Notes: generated from the letters alone by a model not told the origin. A stretch of DNA of 64,000 nt from Bosea vestrisii (GCF_030144325.1 NZ_CP126307.1:4120001-4184000), one strand, 5' to 3'; numbered from the stretch's first letter, positions 17,739 through 27,891 are shown. Numbers and translations are program-made.

Positions 17739-18404
17739 ATGGTGACGCGGGTCGCGACGGTGGCGTTCGAGGGCATCGAGGCACGCGCCGTCGATGTCCA
17801 GGTTCAGGTGACGCCGGGCGGCGTCGCCTTCATCCTGGTCGGCCTGCCCGACAAGGCGGTCGGCGAAAGCAAGGAGCGGGTCCGCGCCGCGCTGATCGCC
17901 TCGGGACTGGCGCTGCCGGCCAAGCGCATCACCGTCAACCTCGCCCCTGCCGACCTACCCAAGGAGGGCAGCCATTACGATCTGCCGATCGCGCTCGGCG
18001 TCATGGCAGCGATCGGGGCGATCCCGGTCGATGCGCTCGCGGGCTATACCGTGCTCGGCGAGCTTGCCCTCGACGGTTCGATAACGCCCGTCGCCGGCGT
18101 GCTGCCGGCGGCAATCGCGGCCTATGGCAGAGGGCAGGGGCTGATCTGCCCGGCGGCGAGCGGGCCGGAAGCGGCCTGGGCGGCGCGTGACCTCGACATC
18201 CTCGCGCCTCGTTCGCTGATCCAGCTCGCCAACCATTTCAAGGGCACGCAGGTGATGGCGCGGCCTGAGCCCGCCGTCGCCCGTCAGAGCGGGCGGCTGC
18301 CTGACCTGCGCGAGATCAAGGGCCAGGAGAGCGCCAAGCGCGTGCTCGAGATCGCCGCCGCCGGCGGCCACAACCTGTTCATGAACGGACCTATTAATCC
18401 TTAG
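17739..18404 (+). pseudogene. comM: comM (YifB, Mg-chelatase-like), truncated by island insertion
   Basis: The first ~215 codons encode the N-terminal S5/LonC-like domain of ComM (VATVAFEGIEARAVDVQVQV, VGLPDKAVGESKERVRAAL, GSHYDLPIALGVMAAIGA) and the linker DLREIKGQESAKRVLEIAAAGGHN. The family then continues with a GPPGSGKS Walker A. Here the frame reads FMNGPINP and stops, because foreign sequence begins after about 18391. ComM is a branch-migration helicase for natural transformation and a known hotspot for genomic islands. The 3' half is not in the window. Confidence 0.9.
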
Positions 18405-18466
18405 CGCGAGCAAGGACGCAAGTCCTTGTTTTCGTTGGGACGCTTGCCACGCGCGAGGAATGAAGG
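18378..18466 (+). repeat. Element-end repeat, copy A (comM junction)
   Basis: This imperfect direct repeat of 37984-38073 is identical over the first 26 bases (beginning TTCATGAACGGACC) and about 75-80% identical over the remaining ~63. It includes the last comM bases plus element sequence. It contains the hairpin CAAGGAC-GCAA-GTCCTTG (18411-18428) followed by a T-run, which resembles an intrinsic terminator. This is likely the left attachment or terminal sequence of an integrated element. Confidence 0.7.
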
Positions 18467-18658
18467 CGCCGGGCTTGATCTTGGAGCCGATTCTTGCGTG
18501 TCGAAATCGTACTCACGAAGGAGCTGGAGTCCCGGAACCGGGAAGTGCCAAGCGGAGCTAATGGCCCTTTGCAGTCGTTGGGAATGTCCGGTTTTGGGCG
18601 GTGCGCTACGCAGCCAAAGCTGGCCTATTCCTGGAGTACGCCCCTGGGGTAGACAGGA

Positions 18659-18895
18659 TCAGGCTGCGGATTTGACCGTGAGCCGAGCGTGTTGATTCTC
18701 GAACTGTTGCGGACTGAGATAGCCGAGCGCGGAATGCAATCGGCTGGCGTTGTAGGCCTGATCGATGAAGCGCGGAAGGTCGGCAGCGACATCCTCGAAG
18801 GTCTCGTAGGCCATCGGATAGACGGCCTCGACCTTGAGCTTTTTCATGAAGCTCTCGGCCTTGGCGTTATCGTACGGATTGCCGCGTCGCCCCAT
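18659..18895 (-). pseudogene. IS3 transposase orfB, C-terminal fragment
   Basis: About 78 codons match the C-terminal end of an IS3-family DDE transposase (RGNPYDNAKAESFMKKLKVE, with the final catalytic Glu, and RLHSALGYLSPQQFE). The N-terminal part with the first two catalytic Asp residues is lost to an internal deletion. Confidence 0.85.
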
Positions 18896-19003
18896 CGATC
18901 CGACGAAACCGTGCTCGGCCAGATCGCCGTCGTCGTCTCGACGAGCGCGGTGTCGTCGATGCTGATGGCCGGCTTGTCGTAGTACGTCGAACGCGCGATC
19001 CCA

Positions 19004-19345
19004 TCAGCCGGCATCCTTCTGCGACAGAGATGCCGCGGGGCCGGTGACGACGGATGTAGTCGCACTTCTCGGCCGCGGTCCGTGCTTCAGAGCCCCCTTT
19101 AGGAACTCGATCTCCAGAGCTTGTCTGCCAACGAGCCGCTCCAGCGCGGCGATGCGCGCCCCGTAGGCTTCGACCGTATCGGCGGCGGCGTCGAAGGCGC
19201 CGCCCTCGAACTTCTGGATCCAGATGCGGATCAGGTTGCGCGACAGGTCATGCCGACGGGCGAGGCTGTGGAGCGTCTCGCCGGCCAGGTAATCCTGCGC
19301 CACCTGACGCTTGAATTCGATGCTGTGAGTGCGGTGTCGGGCCAT
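19004..19345 (-). CDS. IS3 transposase orfA
   Basis: This 113-residue helix-turn-helix protein begins with THSIEFKRQVAQDYLAGETL, then ARRHDLSRNLIRIWIQKFEGG and a leucine-zipper-like segment (ARIAALERLVGRQALEIEFL), the standard IS3 OrfA layout. The C-terminal ~25 residues run into altered sequence at the internal deletion. Confidence 0.8.
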   Translation of the reverse strand: MARHRTHSIEFKRQVAQDYLAGETLHSLARRHDLSRNLIRIWIQKFEGGAFDAAADTVEAYGARIAALERLVGRQALEIEFLKGALKHGPRPRSATTSVVTGPAASLSQKDAG

Positions 19346-19419
19346 GGGCTTTCATCCTTCGAAAGCCCGGCTCTCCGGTCAATTGCTCACCGTCACGCTG
19401 TCCGCCTCAAGGGGCGCAT

Positions 19420-19728
19420 TCCATCCTGACGCCTAGAATGACCGCATTCTAGTGATCCAGTTTGGTGGCCAACTGCCTTGTGAGGATGCTGTGTAATCGG
19501 CTTGGCGCGTTCAACACGCCTCGTTGGCTAGGCATTTGCTGAGATGCTACGATACTTTCGCCCAGCAGTTTCCGGACAAGGGCTTCATCGTGTCGTTCAA
19601 CGGCAAGTTCTGGCCTGCCCCGATTAAGTGGCCCGGTTTTGGTCTGATGCATGGGGGCTTGGCGGCCATAGTTGGGTTTCCGACGAAGCGGTTAGGATTA
19701 CGCGGCTGCCACACATCAGGGACCGGCA
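19420..19728. other. Intergenic, no supported gene
   Basis: About 310 bases lie between the IS remnant and the end of the maturase gene. Short frames exist on both strands, but none shows a recognisable domain or a convincing ribosome site. I see no clear terminator. Confidence 0.5.
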
Positions 19729-20910
19729 TCAGTTGTCCACGCCGTCGCTGGCTCTCACCGCTCTCTGAGTCAGTGATTTCTCCAGATTGTTGAGAACGGC
19801 ATCCGCCACTGCCATATGGGCAAAACGACAATACATCGTCTGGGCACTGGCGAACGTGCCATTCTCAGCCAGCTTGTTGACCGGTGCGCCACCGAGGCAG
19901 ACGTCGAAATATGCGCAGGATGAGCGACAGAGATCTACACCCAGCCGGATCTCTCGCGACATCGACTGGAATCGATCCGACTTCAAAATCCCCTCCAGGG
20001 AGGCTCCTGGCAAAGATCCTAAAGAATACGACGTTCCCTCGACATCGGTCAGGCCAGCCAGCTCCGGCGAGAACGTGAACAGCTCCCCGTTTGCCGAGAC
20101 CGTGACAATGCAAAAAGGGCTATTCTGGGCATTAGACGACATTCGCCCGAAGATTGGGCTGGCAAGAAAGTGAAGAAAATCGCGTTTTTCTCTGACAATC
20201 ACGGGCGGATCGAAAGTTAACGCCCGTTCGATCGCACGTTCGAAGAAGTCGTAAACGCGCTCCGCTGAACATGCTGTCAATGTCGAGGTCTTGGATGCCC
20301 CTTCGATCTCTTCGATATTGAACCCGACCTCGGTGATCCCATGCGATGCAAAAAAATCGATGATATCGTCGGCTGCGTCGAGACTGGCCGCACTGACCAC
20401 CGCGATCACGTGGAAGGGAATGTGTCTCTTCTGCAGCAAGCTGACCCCGCGCATGACCTGATCGTGCGTTCCCCGACCGGATCGAGTCTTGCGACGTGCA
20501 TCATGAATCGATGCCGGACCATCCAGGCTGACACCGACGCGGATTCCATATTCCTCGAATAGGTCGCACCATTCGCCATTAATAAGTGTGGCATTGGTCT
20601 GGATGGCATGAGGGAGTGCCACGCCTTGCGGGCAGGCCTGCGAAACGGCATCAAAGGCCTTGCGATACCAGTCCGGTTTGAGAACGAGCGGTTCGCCGGA
20701 ATGCCACAATACCGTCAGGTCCGGTGCCGCCAAATTCTCATTGAAGATAAACGCTATCGCGTCTTGCACTGTTGCCAGGGACATGACGTGGCGTCTGTTC
20801 CTGTCCGGGAGATAGCAGTACTCGCAAGAGATATTGCAGAACGAAGTGGACTGAAGGACGAGAAGACTGGTCTTTCCGGGAGGGGGCTTTGATCTCAGAA
20901 GTTCCGCCAT
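19729..20910 (-). CDS. grrM: Radical SAM/SPASM peptide maturase, GrrM-like
   Basis: The radical SAM motif CNISCEYCYLP (Cys25, Cys29, Cys32) sits in VLQSTSFCN, very close to GrrM/OscB cyclophane-forming maturases. LWHSGEPLVL and GVSLDGP follow. The C-terminal SPASM region carries the auxiliary-cluster cysteines (SPFC, LCRSSCAYFDVCLGG, MYCRF). ATG 20910 is chosen over the in-frame start at 20958, since the extra 16 residues would be a shadow of the precursor's core repeat. The start overlaps the grrA stop by 16 nt. Enzymes of this family join aromatic side chains to a residue two positions on, forming three-residue cyclophanes. Confidence 0.88.
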   Translation of the reverse strand: MAELLRSKPPPGKTSLLVLQSTSFCNISCEYCYLPDRNRRHVMSLATVQDAIAFIFNENLAAPDLTVLWHSGEPLVLKPDWYRKAFDAVSQACPQGVALPHAIQTNATLINGEWCDLFEEYGIRVGVSLDGPASIHDARRKTRSGRGTHDQVMRGVSLLQKRHIPFHVIAVVSAASLDAADDIIDFFASHGITEVGFNIEEIEGASKTSTLTACSAERVYDFFERAIERALTFDPPVIVREKRDFLHFLASPIFGRMSSNAQNSPFCIVTVSANGELFTFSPELAGLTDVEGTSYSLGSLPGASLEGILKSDRFQSMSREIRLGVDLCRSSCAYFDVCLGGAPVNKLAENGTFASAQTMYCRFAHMAVADAVLNNLEKSLTQRAVRASDGVDN

Positions 20911-21152
20911 CCATTGCCCCAATTGTTCCAGTTGTTGAAATTCGGCCAGTTCGGCCAATACTGCGCCATCCGGTTATGGGTCAGGGAGCTCGGCAAGTCC
21001 CGTGGTTCATTGAGTGCTTTGAGAAACGCCCGGCGTATCTCCTCGATGCGTTGGATAGGTGGCTCCTCTCTCATCGGATCGGTATCGACCTCGTGCGCGT
21101 GAGCGTTGGATAGGCCGAGGCCGAGCAGTACAACTGTACTTGTCTTCTTCAT
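20895..21152 (-). CDS. grrA: GrrA-like RiPP precursor with aromatic-X-Asn repeats
   Basis: This 85-residue peptide has a signal-like N-terminus (KKTSTVVLLGLGLSNAHA) and a charged leader (PIQRIEEIRRAFLKALNE). The C-terminal core is a tandem run of aromatic-X-Asn triplets: W66-P-N68, W69-P-N71, F72-N-N74, W75-N-N77, W78-G-N80 and W82-R-N84, then Phe85. This is the substrate pattern of three-residue-cyclophane maturases. Classical GrrA cores are more Gly-rich. Its ATG overlaps the stop of the nSTAND gene (ATGA, 21149-21152), so translation is coupled to the conflict operon. The leader suggests export of the modified peptide. Confidence 0.85.
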   Translation of the reverse strand: MKKTSTVVLLGLGLSNAHAHEVDTDPMREEPPIQRIEEIRRAFLKALNEPRDLPSSLTHNRMAQYWPNWPNFNNWNNWGNGWRNF

Positions 21153-24100
21153 GGCTTTGGTCCGCCAGGTTTGGATGGAGCTCCGGGCCAGTCATCTTCA
21201 CTCGCATCCATCATCCGCTTGCAAGATGCGAGCTGCATGCAGCTCATCGAGGGCCTGTATTCAGCCTCTCCGGATCCGTCCGGCGTCTTCCACTCCACGC
21301 CGAGCCACCGCAGCTCCAAAAGGGCATCTGCCCTTTGCTTCGATACGATGTAGCGCCATTGTCGGCCGGCGGTGTCCTGCAGCCAAAGCCAGCCGTTCCA
21401 GACCCCGGCTTTCTTAATGGTTTCATAGGAATGGGGGATTTTAGCTCTGACGATCGTCTCCTGGTCCGGTGACGCATCTGTTTCAAACCGCAGCTCGATG
21501 GACGAGCTGCATTTTTCTGGATCCTCGCAACTCTTGGGATCGTACGAGATCGCGAGAATATGGTTGTGCCCATCAAGTTCGGGGACGGGAATTGTACACT
21601 CGTTGATCTCGCCGCCGCCGGTCCCGCTCTTGGCCGAAACCCGCTTATACTGACATGAGCTCATCGCAGTATCCGGCGGCAACGCTGCCTTGTCACCGGC
21701 GGCGACAGCGTCATTGGCGTCGTCCAACCCACTGGATGTCCATATCAAGATCCCACCTTCCGGGCCCTTTATGGCGAACCCAGCCGCGCCTTCATTGTTG
21801 AAGGACGATACTTGATCCACGCGGCTGCGGGCATCCCTGCGGGCGGTAATGTCACCGAAGGTTGCCTTGAATGGCGCACTGCGCAGCCGCGCAAATGCTT
21901 CCGCGGATCGCGCCTGGCGGAATTTTGTGGACATGTTGACTTTGTAGACACCCTGGTGTTCGCGCCAAGTGATCCGTGTCAGTACGGGCGACTGCTCGAA
22001 ATTGGACCAGAACAGCAGCCATCTTGCGTCATGTGACAGGCAGATCAGGTAGCCGTTGTCCAGCTTTAGGGGCGCGGCCGATGGAATGCCTTGCGGCTCC
22101 TGCAATGCATTCAGCGGGCGCGCCTGTGGCGTCCACATCAGTCCGTCATCAGTCCAGAAACCTACGGCCATGCTGTCAGAAATTTGGGCATGGATACCTT
22201 TCTCAGTACTGCCCGGTTCGGTGATTTCGCAGTGAGCTTGCTGGTAGTTCTCCAGCAGGAGCTTTGGCTGACGGGACATGCGATTCAGCTTGGCCCTGGA
22301 CTGAACGGAAATTTCCTGGCCGAGGATCTGCCTGGTACCCTTGTCTAGCTGTGAAACCGTTTCTCTCAATCTCTGTCTAATATCAGGTTCGAGTTTATTA
22401 TCCGCAAAGGTTTCCGCGATTTTAAATGCAGCGAAAACCTCGCGGTCGTTGACGGAAGTGCGGCTATTACTTGGAGTCGAAGAACTCTGCGCGATCAGAG
22501 CGAGATGAAGCTGCTGCCCGAGCTTTTCATTTCGTGCCGCCAGCTCCGCATTTTCCGCATTTTTCTTCTCCAAATCTTGGGCGAGTAATGTTTTCTCTTC
22601 AACAATCCGCGATAAAAAAACCGCAAGAAACGCCAGCAGCACGGCGAGGGAGGCAACGGCGATAGCCGCCAAGGAAACGATTGCTTGACGTTTAGGGCCA
22701 TGGGTCTGCCACCACTGCGCCAATTGCCAGGCGCTTTCGACGGCTTCCAGGCGATCGCCGGGACTTGCTAGCGGGACGGTCTCGTCGCTTCTGCCGGACG
22801 CACCTGATTTTGGCAGGGCTGCGGCCGCCCAGCTTCTGCTGTAGATGGGAGAGGCGCCGAAAATCTTCTGCAGGCTTTTTCCCGTCTCATCCGGGATCAG
22901 ACTGTAGGCATCACGAGGCCGAGTGGCCATGACCCTATCCAGGAACGATCCCGATCCCTGCCCGGGTTTGCGCTGCAAGCCGTAATCGATGTCGCGCAAC
23001 CTCTGTTCGAGGAAGCGTTTTTCCTCCAGCCACGAAACGTATTTGCTCCAATTGCGGATGAACGCCTCGTGGCTCACGTTGTATTGGGCGCCCGAACCTT
23101 CGCCGATGCGCTCGATGAAGCCTGCGTCCTCGAAGGCTGAAAGGCCGCGCGCGAGGCCGTCGCGGGTGACGGGTTTTCCGATCGTGGCCATCATGTCGCC
23201 AAGAGTGGCGAACCTGCGGGCGGGACGCCCGCGGTCGTCGAGCAGGGCCAGTGCGGTGAAGGCGGCGACCAGTGCCGCGGCCTCCGCGTACCGGTTCTCG
23301 GGGGAGTCATTGGCTATCTTCCAATCGATGGCCTCGCCTCGCCACCTCTCGATGGCTTCCTTGAAAACCTCATCGGCATGGGCATTAAGGCAGTTCCCGA
23401 GATCGCTATGAGCCTGCTCCTTACTGGAGCTGCGGGCGCGAGCCTTCCATCCCTTGATGGACCGAATATGATGACCTGTGATCTCGAAGGCCACCGAAGG
23501 CGTCTGGTCTCTCTTCCCGAGCCAGTCGTCGACCGCTGCGGTCCATACCAGGGGCAGCAGGTGCTGCAGGAGCGGCAGTTGGTCTGCCGTGTGACCAACG
23601 GTGGATCCGGCTTGCTGATAGGCGCGCTTTAAGAGCCCCAACGCTTCCAGTGTGTAAGGCGACGTCCGAGTCTGGGTGGTCGGCAATGCCCACAGAGACG
23701 CCTGCCTCCTCGCGGGCTCGACGATGGCCCGCTCGATCTCCTCCGCCGAGACGAGATCGACGAGGTACATCGAGCTGTTGATGACATCCGACAGCCCCTC
23801 GTACTCGGAACAGCGATGGAGTTCCTCGCTCCGCAGGGTGGCGACGAGAAACAGATTCGGCGGCGAGTATTCGTGGATGCTGCGAAGGACCTGAAGAAGG
23901 GCTTCGCGGCCGTCAGGGTCGGTTTCCTCCCGGAAGATTTCTTCGAACTGATCGATATGGATGAGAAGGCATGGGCTACCCGAGCGCTGCAGTTGCGATG
24001 CCATCTGATCGAGCCTGTCGACCATGTCGTCCACGAACGCGAAGAGCGCGTTGACATCGATGCTGCGCCGCTCGGCCTTGCCGGGCTCCGGAGCCAGGCG

Positions 24101-24672
24101 CCGCTCGACCTCGCTGCGGCAGACTGTTGCAATCTCGTTGCGATCGCGCGCGTCTGCGATCTGTATTCCAAATTCGTCCGCCAGGCTCTTGATCCGGGCG
24201 TCGCCTTCCTCGGGAGTCTCCGACCTAACGCGCGCATTGTCGAAGAATCCGATAACGACCTGTGCAAGGCCGTTTATGAACTCCTTGGTCGCATCCCGTT
24301 GTGGCCGCGTCTCGGCGACGTACCAAGTGCCGGATTGATTGGGAATCGCAATGGTATTGAGCTCTGCGATTAAACCTGCGAGCGTCAGCGAGGACTTTCC
24401 ACTGCCCGATCCGCCGACCACGAACGTAATCCGCCGCCCCCGGATGGAGCCCCAGACTTCTCGCCAGTGAAAAACGCCTTCAGGTCCGCTTTCTGGCGTT
24501 CCCGCCCGAAAAAGAACTCATTCAATTCTTTCTTGAAGCTTCGCAGGCCGGGATAGGGCATCGCCACTAAAGCGCCGGCGCTGGCCGGTACGCAGGTTCG
24601 ATCCCCGCTCCGCCAACGCTCTATGAACGCAATGACCTGACTGGCCGAACGAGGGGTCTCGCGCGCAGTCAC
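21149..24672 (-). CDS. nSTAND1-type P-loop NTPase with transmembrane helix (frameshifted)
   Basis: The N-terminus reads MPYPGLRSFKKELNEFFFGRE, the standard nSTAND1 entry. The frame breaks in the C5 run at 24437-24441; one added base joins it to RITFVVGGSGSGKSSLTLAG (Walker A), and the corrected length is exactly 1,174 residues. LLIHIDQFEEIF is the Walker B, and a helical STAND region ends near KYVSWLEEKRFLEQRLRDID. A transmembrane helix near residues 660-685 is followed by a coiled coil (EEKTLLAQDLEKKNAENAEL) and a ~400-residue beta-rich C-terminus without WD40 repeats, possibly the sensor. It overlaps both neighbours by ATGA. Probably intact in life. Confidence 0.82.
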
Positions 24673-25646
24673 GCGCCTGTCCCCATCTTTTGCAGCCGGA
24701 AGGATGCCTCCGTTATAAGGTTATTGAGATCGGCTGGGTCAGGCGATACCTTTCCGGCTTGATCGGTCGGACATTTCAGAAGATTCCAGCGATAGACAGC
24801 GGTTTCCTGGTTAAAGGTCAAGCCGTCGAACTCGGAGGGATTCTTGAGCAAGACCGCGACCCTGATGATTTCGTCCTCGAATCCCGGCGGAAAATGGCTC
24901 CGGATAACGCTGTCGATCCGGGCATCCGCTCCCGCAAATCGAAGCAGGGTGTCGTCGCGATCTCGCGGGCGGGCCTCGAGATCATGGAGGGCAATGACGT
25001 TTAGTCCGCCAGGAACGAAGCGGCGCACGCTGTCCTCGAGATTGGAGAACGAGATCCGCACCGTGTTGGTGGCGACACCGTTCTTCCCCGCGCGGGCTGC
25101 GTATTCCAGACTGTCGGCAAGAATTTTGCGGTTTCTGTGGGTCTGCTCGGCATCGTCTGCTTTGGGATCCTCGTAGCGGACCACCCGGGCGCTTTCGTGC
25201 AGCCCGGCGAGATTGGCGATCTGAGCCAGGCGTATGCCGATACTTTGAGCCTCGCCGGTCCAGCCGAGCTCGGCGGGCTCGGCGCTATCCATGATCCATT
25301 TTGGACCGCTGGGCCGCCAATAGATTCTGGTGAAGGTCCCCAACCGCTGCCTCCATTCCTCTTCGTCGCCGATCAGGAATCCGAACCTGTTCAGAAGGAA
25401 TGGCTTGAGAGCGTTGCGGACCTCGCCGACGCTTGCTGCTGTATTGGTGACGGCACGAACGAAGATCATCTTTTGCTGCAGCATCTGCTGCGCCGTGTTG
25501 GTCGGGAGCAGTAGATCTAAATACCAATTGTCAGGCCAACGGGTGACCTGTTGACCAAATATGTCTTGGAGTGCCTTCAGTGCGTGCTGCGCCTCGTCCG
25601 GCGACGTCCCGAAGGGTTCTCCGAGGAGAATGACGGGAGTGGGCAT
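24669..25646 (-). CDS. Unknown conflict-operon protein
   Basis: This 325-residue soluble protein has no motif I can name with confidence. The first part (TPVILLGEPFGTSPDEAQ, NWYLDLLLPTN) alternates predicted strands and helices. The centre contains VRISFSNLEDSVRRFVPGG and LNVIALHDLEARPRDRDD, reminiscent of a degenerate Rossmann or P-loop-like fold. Its position between the EAD-TIR-like gene (65 nt upstream) and the nSTAND gene (ATGA overlap) suggests an adaptor or inactive-NTPase partner. That is inference from context. Confidence 0.6.
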   Translation of the reverse strand: MPTPVILLGEPFGTSPDEAQHALKALQDIFGQQVTRWPDNWYLDLLLPTNTAQQMLQQKMIFVRAVTNTAASVGEVRNALKPFLLNRFGFLIGDEEEWRQRLGTFTRIYWRPSGPKWIMDSAEPAELGWTGEAQSIGIRLAQIANLAGLHESARVVRYEDPKADDAEQTHRNRKILADSLEYAARAGKNGVATNTVRISFSNLEDSVRRFVPGGLNVIALHDLEARPRDRDDTLLRFAGADARIDSVIRSHFPPGFEDEIIRVAVLLKNPSEFDGLTFNQETAVYRWNLLKCPTDQAGKVSPDPADLNNLITEASFRLQKMGTGA

Positions 25647-25711
25647 GTTCGGCTGAGGCTGCGTGCCATTGGGCTCAGGTTGAACCTCTTCCGGCTCAAG
25701 CGGCGCCCCAT

Positions 25712-26530
25712 CTAATTTGGACGCCCCCCTTCGGGCTTAAGCTGGCTCTCGTCAGGTTTAGGCCCAATCCCAGACGCACCTGCAAGCCAATCGCGGATCG
25801 AAGGCGCTGACATCGCGAGGTCCGCACCGATGTCCTCGATCAACAGTGAGTCCGACTGCCGTACGCTCGCGGCATACCTATCTTCCCACCAATTCCGCCC
25901 GGCCTGATCCAGGAACAGAACCGCAAAGCGGCGGTTCGACCGATGCCCATCGGCAGGGTTCAGACTCGCACGCCAGTTGTCGAGGGCATAGTCGAAGATC
26001 TCGCCCTGTAGCTTATCCGATCGGACATAGTAACGTCCAACGAGCGCGACAAACAATTCGCTCCGGTCGATTTCTCCCTTGATCGTTTCGGTGAGCTTGA
26101 TGATCTTGCGATCCCCTGAAGGAAGGCATGCCCACCCGTCAAGAGAACTGAAAGCGCCGGCCCTCGTGAGATTTGTCTTGGATTCTTTTTCCAAGCCTGC
26201 ATAGCTGACGAAATACGAACGTGCACATTCGGTACCCTCTATCTCGTCTAGCAGATTTCGAATCAGTTGAAGAAGATCCTTCCTGTCCCAGTATTCAGAC
26301 AATAAATATAGAAATTCGTCGATATCACCTTTAACATTTAGCTCGTCGATAAAATTATATACTTTTTCGCTAAAAGACTCACCCTTTGATATATTGTTAA
26401 AATTTAGACTGAAACTTTCGTTTACAAACGTGGCAAAGTCATCCTGCCCGACAAATCCGCGTTGGAATTTGCCGCCGCCTGAAATTGCGTCCCGTAGGCT
26501 TGCGAGGCCCTGTCCGTCAAGGTAAGCCAT
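25712..26530 (-). CDS. EAD domain + TIR-like domain protein
   Basis: In this 272-residue protein, residues ~5-95 (GLASLRDAIS, DDFATFVNESFSLNFNN, FSEKVYNFIDELNVKGDIDE) resemble effector-associated domain EAD1, a death-like adaptor. Residues ~105-260 have a TIR-like pattern: ARSYFVSYAGLEKE for strand A, SELFVALVGRYYVRSDKLQG and FDYAL for the core helix/strand, and RRFAVLFLDQAG for strand D. TIR effectors usually cleave NAD+, but the catalytic Glu cannot be fixed here, so this half is tentative. A shared EAD with the trypsin gene upstream suggests homotypic recruitment to one complex. Confidence 0.6.
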   Translation of the reverse strand: MAYLDGQGLASLRDAISGGGKFQRGFVGQDDFATFVNESFSLNFNNISKGESFSEKVYNFIDELNVKGDIDEFLYLLSEYWDRKDLLQLIRNLLDEIEGTECARSYFVSYAGLEKESKTNLTRAGAFSSLDGWACLPSGDRKIIKLTETIKGEIDRSELFVALVGRYYVRSDKLQGEIFDYALDNWRASLNPADGHRSNRRFAVLFLDQAGRNWWEDRYAASVRQSDSLLIEDIGADLAMSAPSIRDWLAGASGIGPKPDESQLKPEGGRPN

Positions 26531-26734
26531 TCTAGCCTCCCAACTGGGAAATTGGCTCAGAGGGTTCTAACAGATACACTATCAGTCGCGTATATAGAAA
26601 AGAGCAAGTGTTATCATGATCCGCCTGGCCCACTGACGGGGCTGCACACTTCCCTGCCGTAACGACGCGTTTGCCGCCGTCCACGCCTCGGCAACGAAGG
26701 TGTTACGGTCTCTGCGCGGCCGCGAGCTCCAACA

Positions 26735-27799
26735 CTATCGGAGCGAACTCGCCTGCAAGGACTTGGGCATTGCTTTCGCGATCGCTGATATGGGAATGCC
26801 TTGATTGTATCGCGCACGGATGATCGCGGCGGGATCGCCGGCATGATGAAGCGCGACTAATTCGAGGGATTGGTTGAAGACGCCCGAACCGGAAGATCCC
26901 GCCAAGGTATCGGCATTGTAGCGCAGCCGGACTGCATTCTGGTTGAGGCCGAGGGAGGAACCGAGCGCCAGGGCCATCGGCGTGCCTCTTGGGTGCTGGA
27001 TCACCAGGACCGGCTGGCCATCGTCCGGCGTGGTGGCGTTCGGCTGCAACCTAATCGGCTTGCGGCTCGACTCGACAGGATGGAGCAGACGGAGCAATGC
27101 GGCATCTAGGCATTGCGGATTGGCAAGACCTGCGCCGCCGATGTCGGCTTGGGGATCGTATGGGCTCGACCAGACGTTCCACCCGCTGCCACCAGCGAGT
27201 CCGATAGGCGTGCCGTCCGAGATTCCGGCGGCATCGCGGGCGAAGTCGAAGCGACAGACGATATCCGTTTCCGCAACATTGCCGATCAATTGCGGTTCGA
27301 CCACATGAAAGTTCGTCAGGACCAGGTCGCGGTCGACCAAGATGCCCGTGCCGCAGGGGTTTCCGGCCGGCGACTCGATCCGACAAACCGCCTCGCAGAT
27401 CTGAGCGAGTTTCTCCGCCCAAACACGGATATCGGCAAATCCTCCACCGCTGACGATCCTTTCTAGTCCGAAGGAACGGCCCCGCCCTGCGTCTCCGCCA
27501 CCGGCCGGCCGTACCTCCGCCAGCCTGATCGTGTCGGAAAGAGATCTCATGAGAGGATTGCGCGGGCGGTCGCGCTGCAACGCGTCGACGAGGTCGCCGG
27601 TCCAGCCCTCGGCTTGGGAAACCTGGATCAATGAAAAGATTCGCTCCTCGAAACTTCTGCCCGCGGTGAAATTCGCGAGCGGCGGCTTGTTCAGCTCAGC
27701 CGTGAGAAACATGCTAAAGCTTGTCTGGTTGACATATGACGAGAGGATGGCCGCCCTTAACAGTTTCTGCTGCAAACCCGACAGTTGATCCCAGTCCAT
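26735..27799 (-). CDS. EAD1-trypsin-like serine protease
   Basis: This 354-residue protein starts at ATG 27799 (AGGTG 8 nt upstream). Residues ~5-90 match EAD1: LSGLQQKLLRAAILSSY, RSFEERIFSLIQVSQAEGW and DRPRNPLM. Residues ~145-354 form a trypsin-like protease with His165 (VLTNFHVV), Asp232 (CLDAALLRL) and Ser303 (AGSSGSGVF). It is an intact triad. No signal peptide, so it should act in the cytoplasm. EAD-protease proteins are predicted effectors of NTP-dependent conflict systems, recruited through EAD-EAD contacts. About 204 nt separate it from the next gene, so an internal promoter is possible. Confidence 0.82.
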   Translation of the reverse strand: MDWDQLSGLQQKLLRAAILSSYVNQTSFSMFLTAELNKPPLANFTAGRSFEERIFSLIQVSQAEGWTGDLVDALQRDRPRNPLMRSLSDTIRLAEVRPAGGGDAGRGRSFGLERIVSGGGFADIRVWAEKLAQICEAVCRIESPAGNPCGTGILVDRDLVLTNFHVVEPQLIGNVAETDIVCRFDFARDAAGISDGTPIGLAGGSGWNVWSSPYDPQADIGGAGLANPQCLDAALLRLLHPVESSRKPIRLQPNATTPDDGQPVLVIQHPRGTPMALALGSSLGLNQNAVRLRYNADTLAGSSGSGVFNQSLELVALHHAGDPAAIIRARYNQGIPISAIAKAMPKSLQASSLR

Positions 27800-27891
27800 T
27801 GCGTTCACCTGCTGATCGATTTGTTCACCCGGAGAAACTAAGAACAAGACTCCCCATCATCCCGATGCCCGCGTGGGAGGTTTCGTTTCGT

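Larger units (their letters stand above)
18638..19419 (-). mobile_element. IS3-family insertion sequence remnant, internally deleted
   Basis: The ends are imperfect inverted repeats (left 18638-18660, starting TACGCCCCTGGGGTAGACAGG; right 19392-19419, reverse complement starting TGCGCCCCTTGAGGCGGACAG). Inside are an intact orfA (19004-19345) and the C-terminal part of orfB (18659-18895). Most of orfB, including the middle of the DDE domain, is missing, and frames in 18896-19065 are scrambled. The copy should be immobile on its own. It lies just inside the island's left edge. Confidence 0.8.

Noticed and set aside
19420..19728. Short plus-strand frame (19524-19793) as a gene
   Set aside because: It runs through the maturase 3' end with no domain and no ribosome site.
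20911..20958. 16-residue N-terminal extension of the GrrM-like maturase
   Set aside because: It is the out-of-frame shadow of the GrrA aromatic repeat, and starting there would overlap the precursor by 64 nt.
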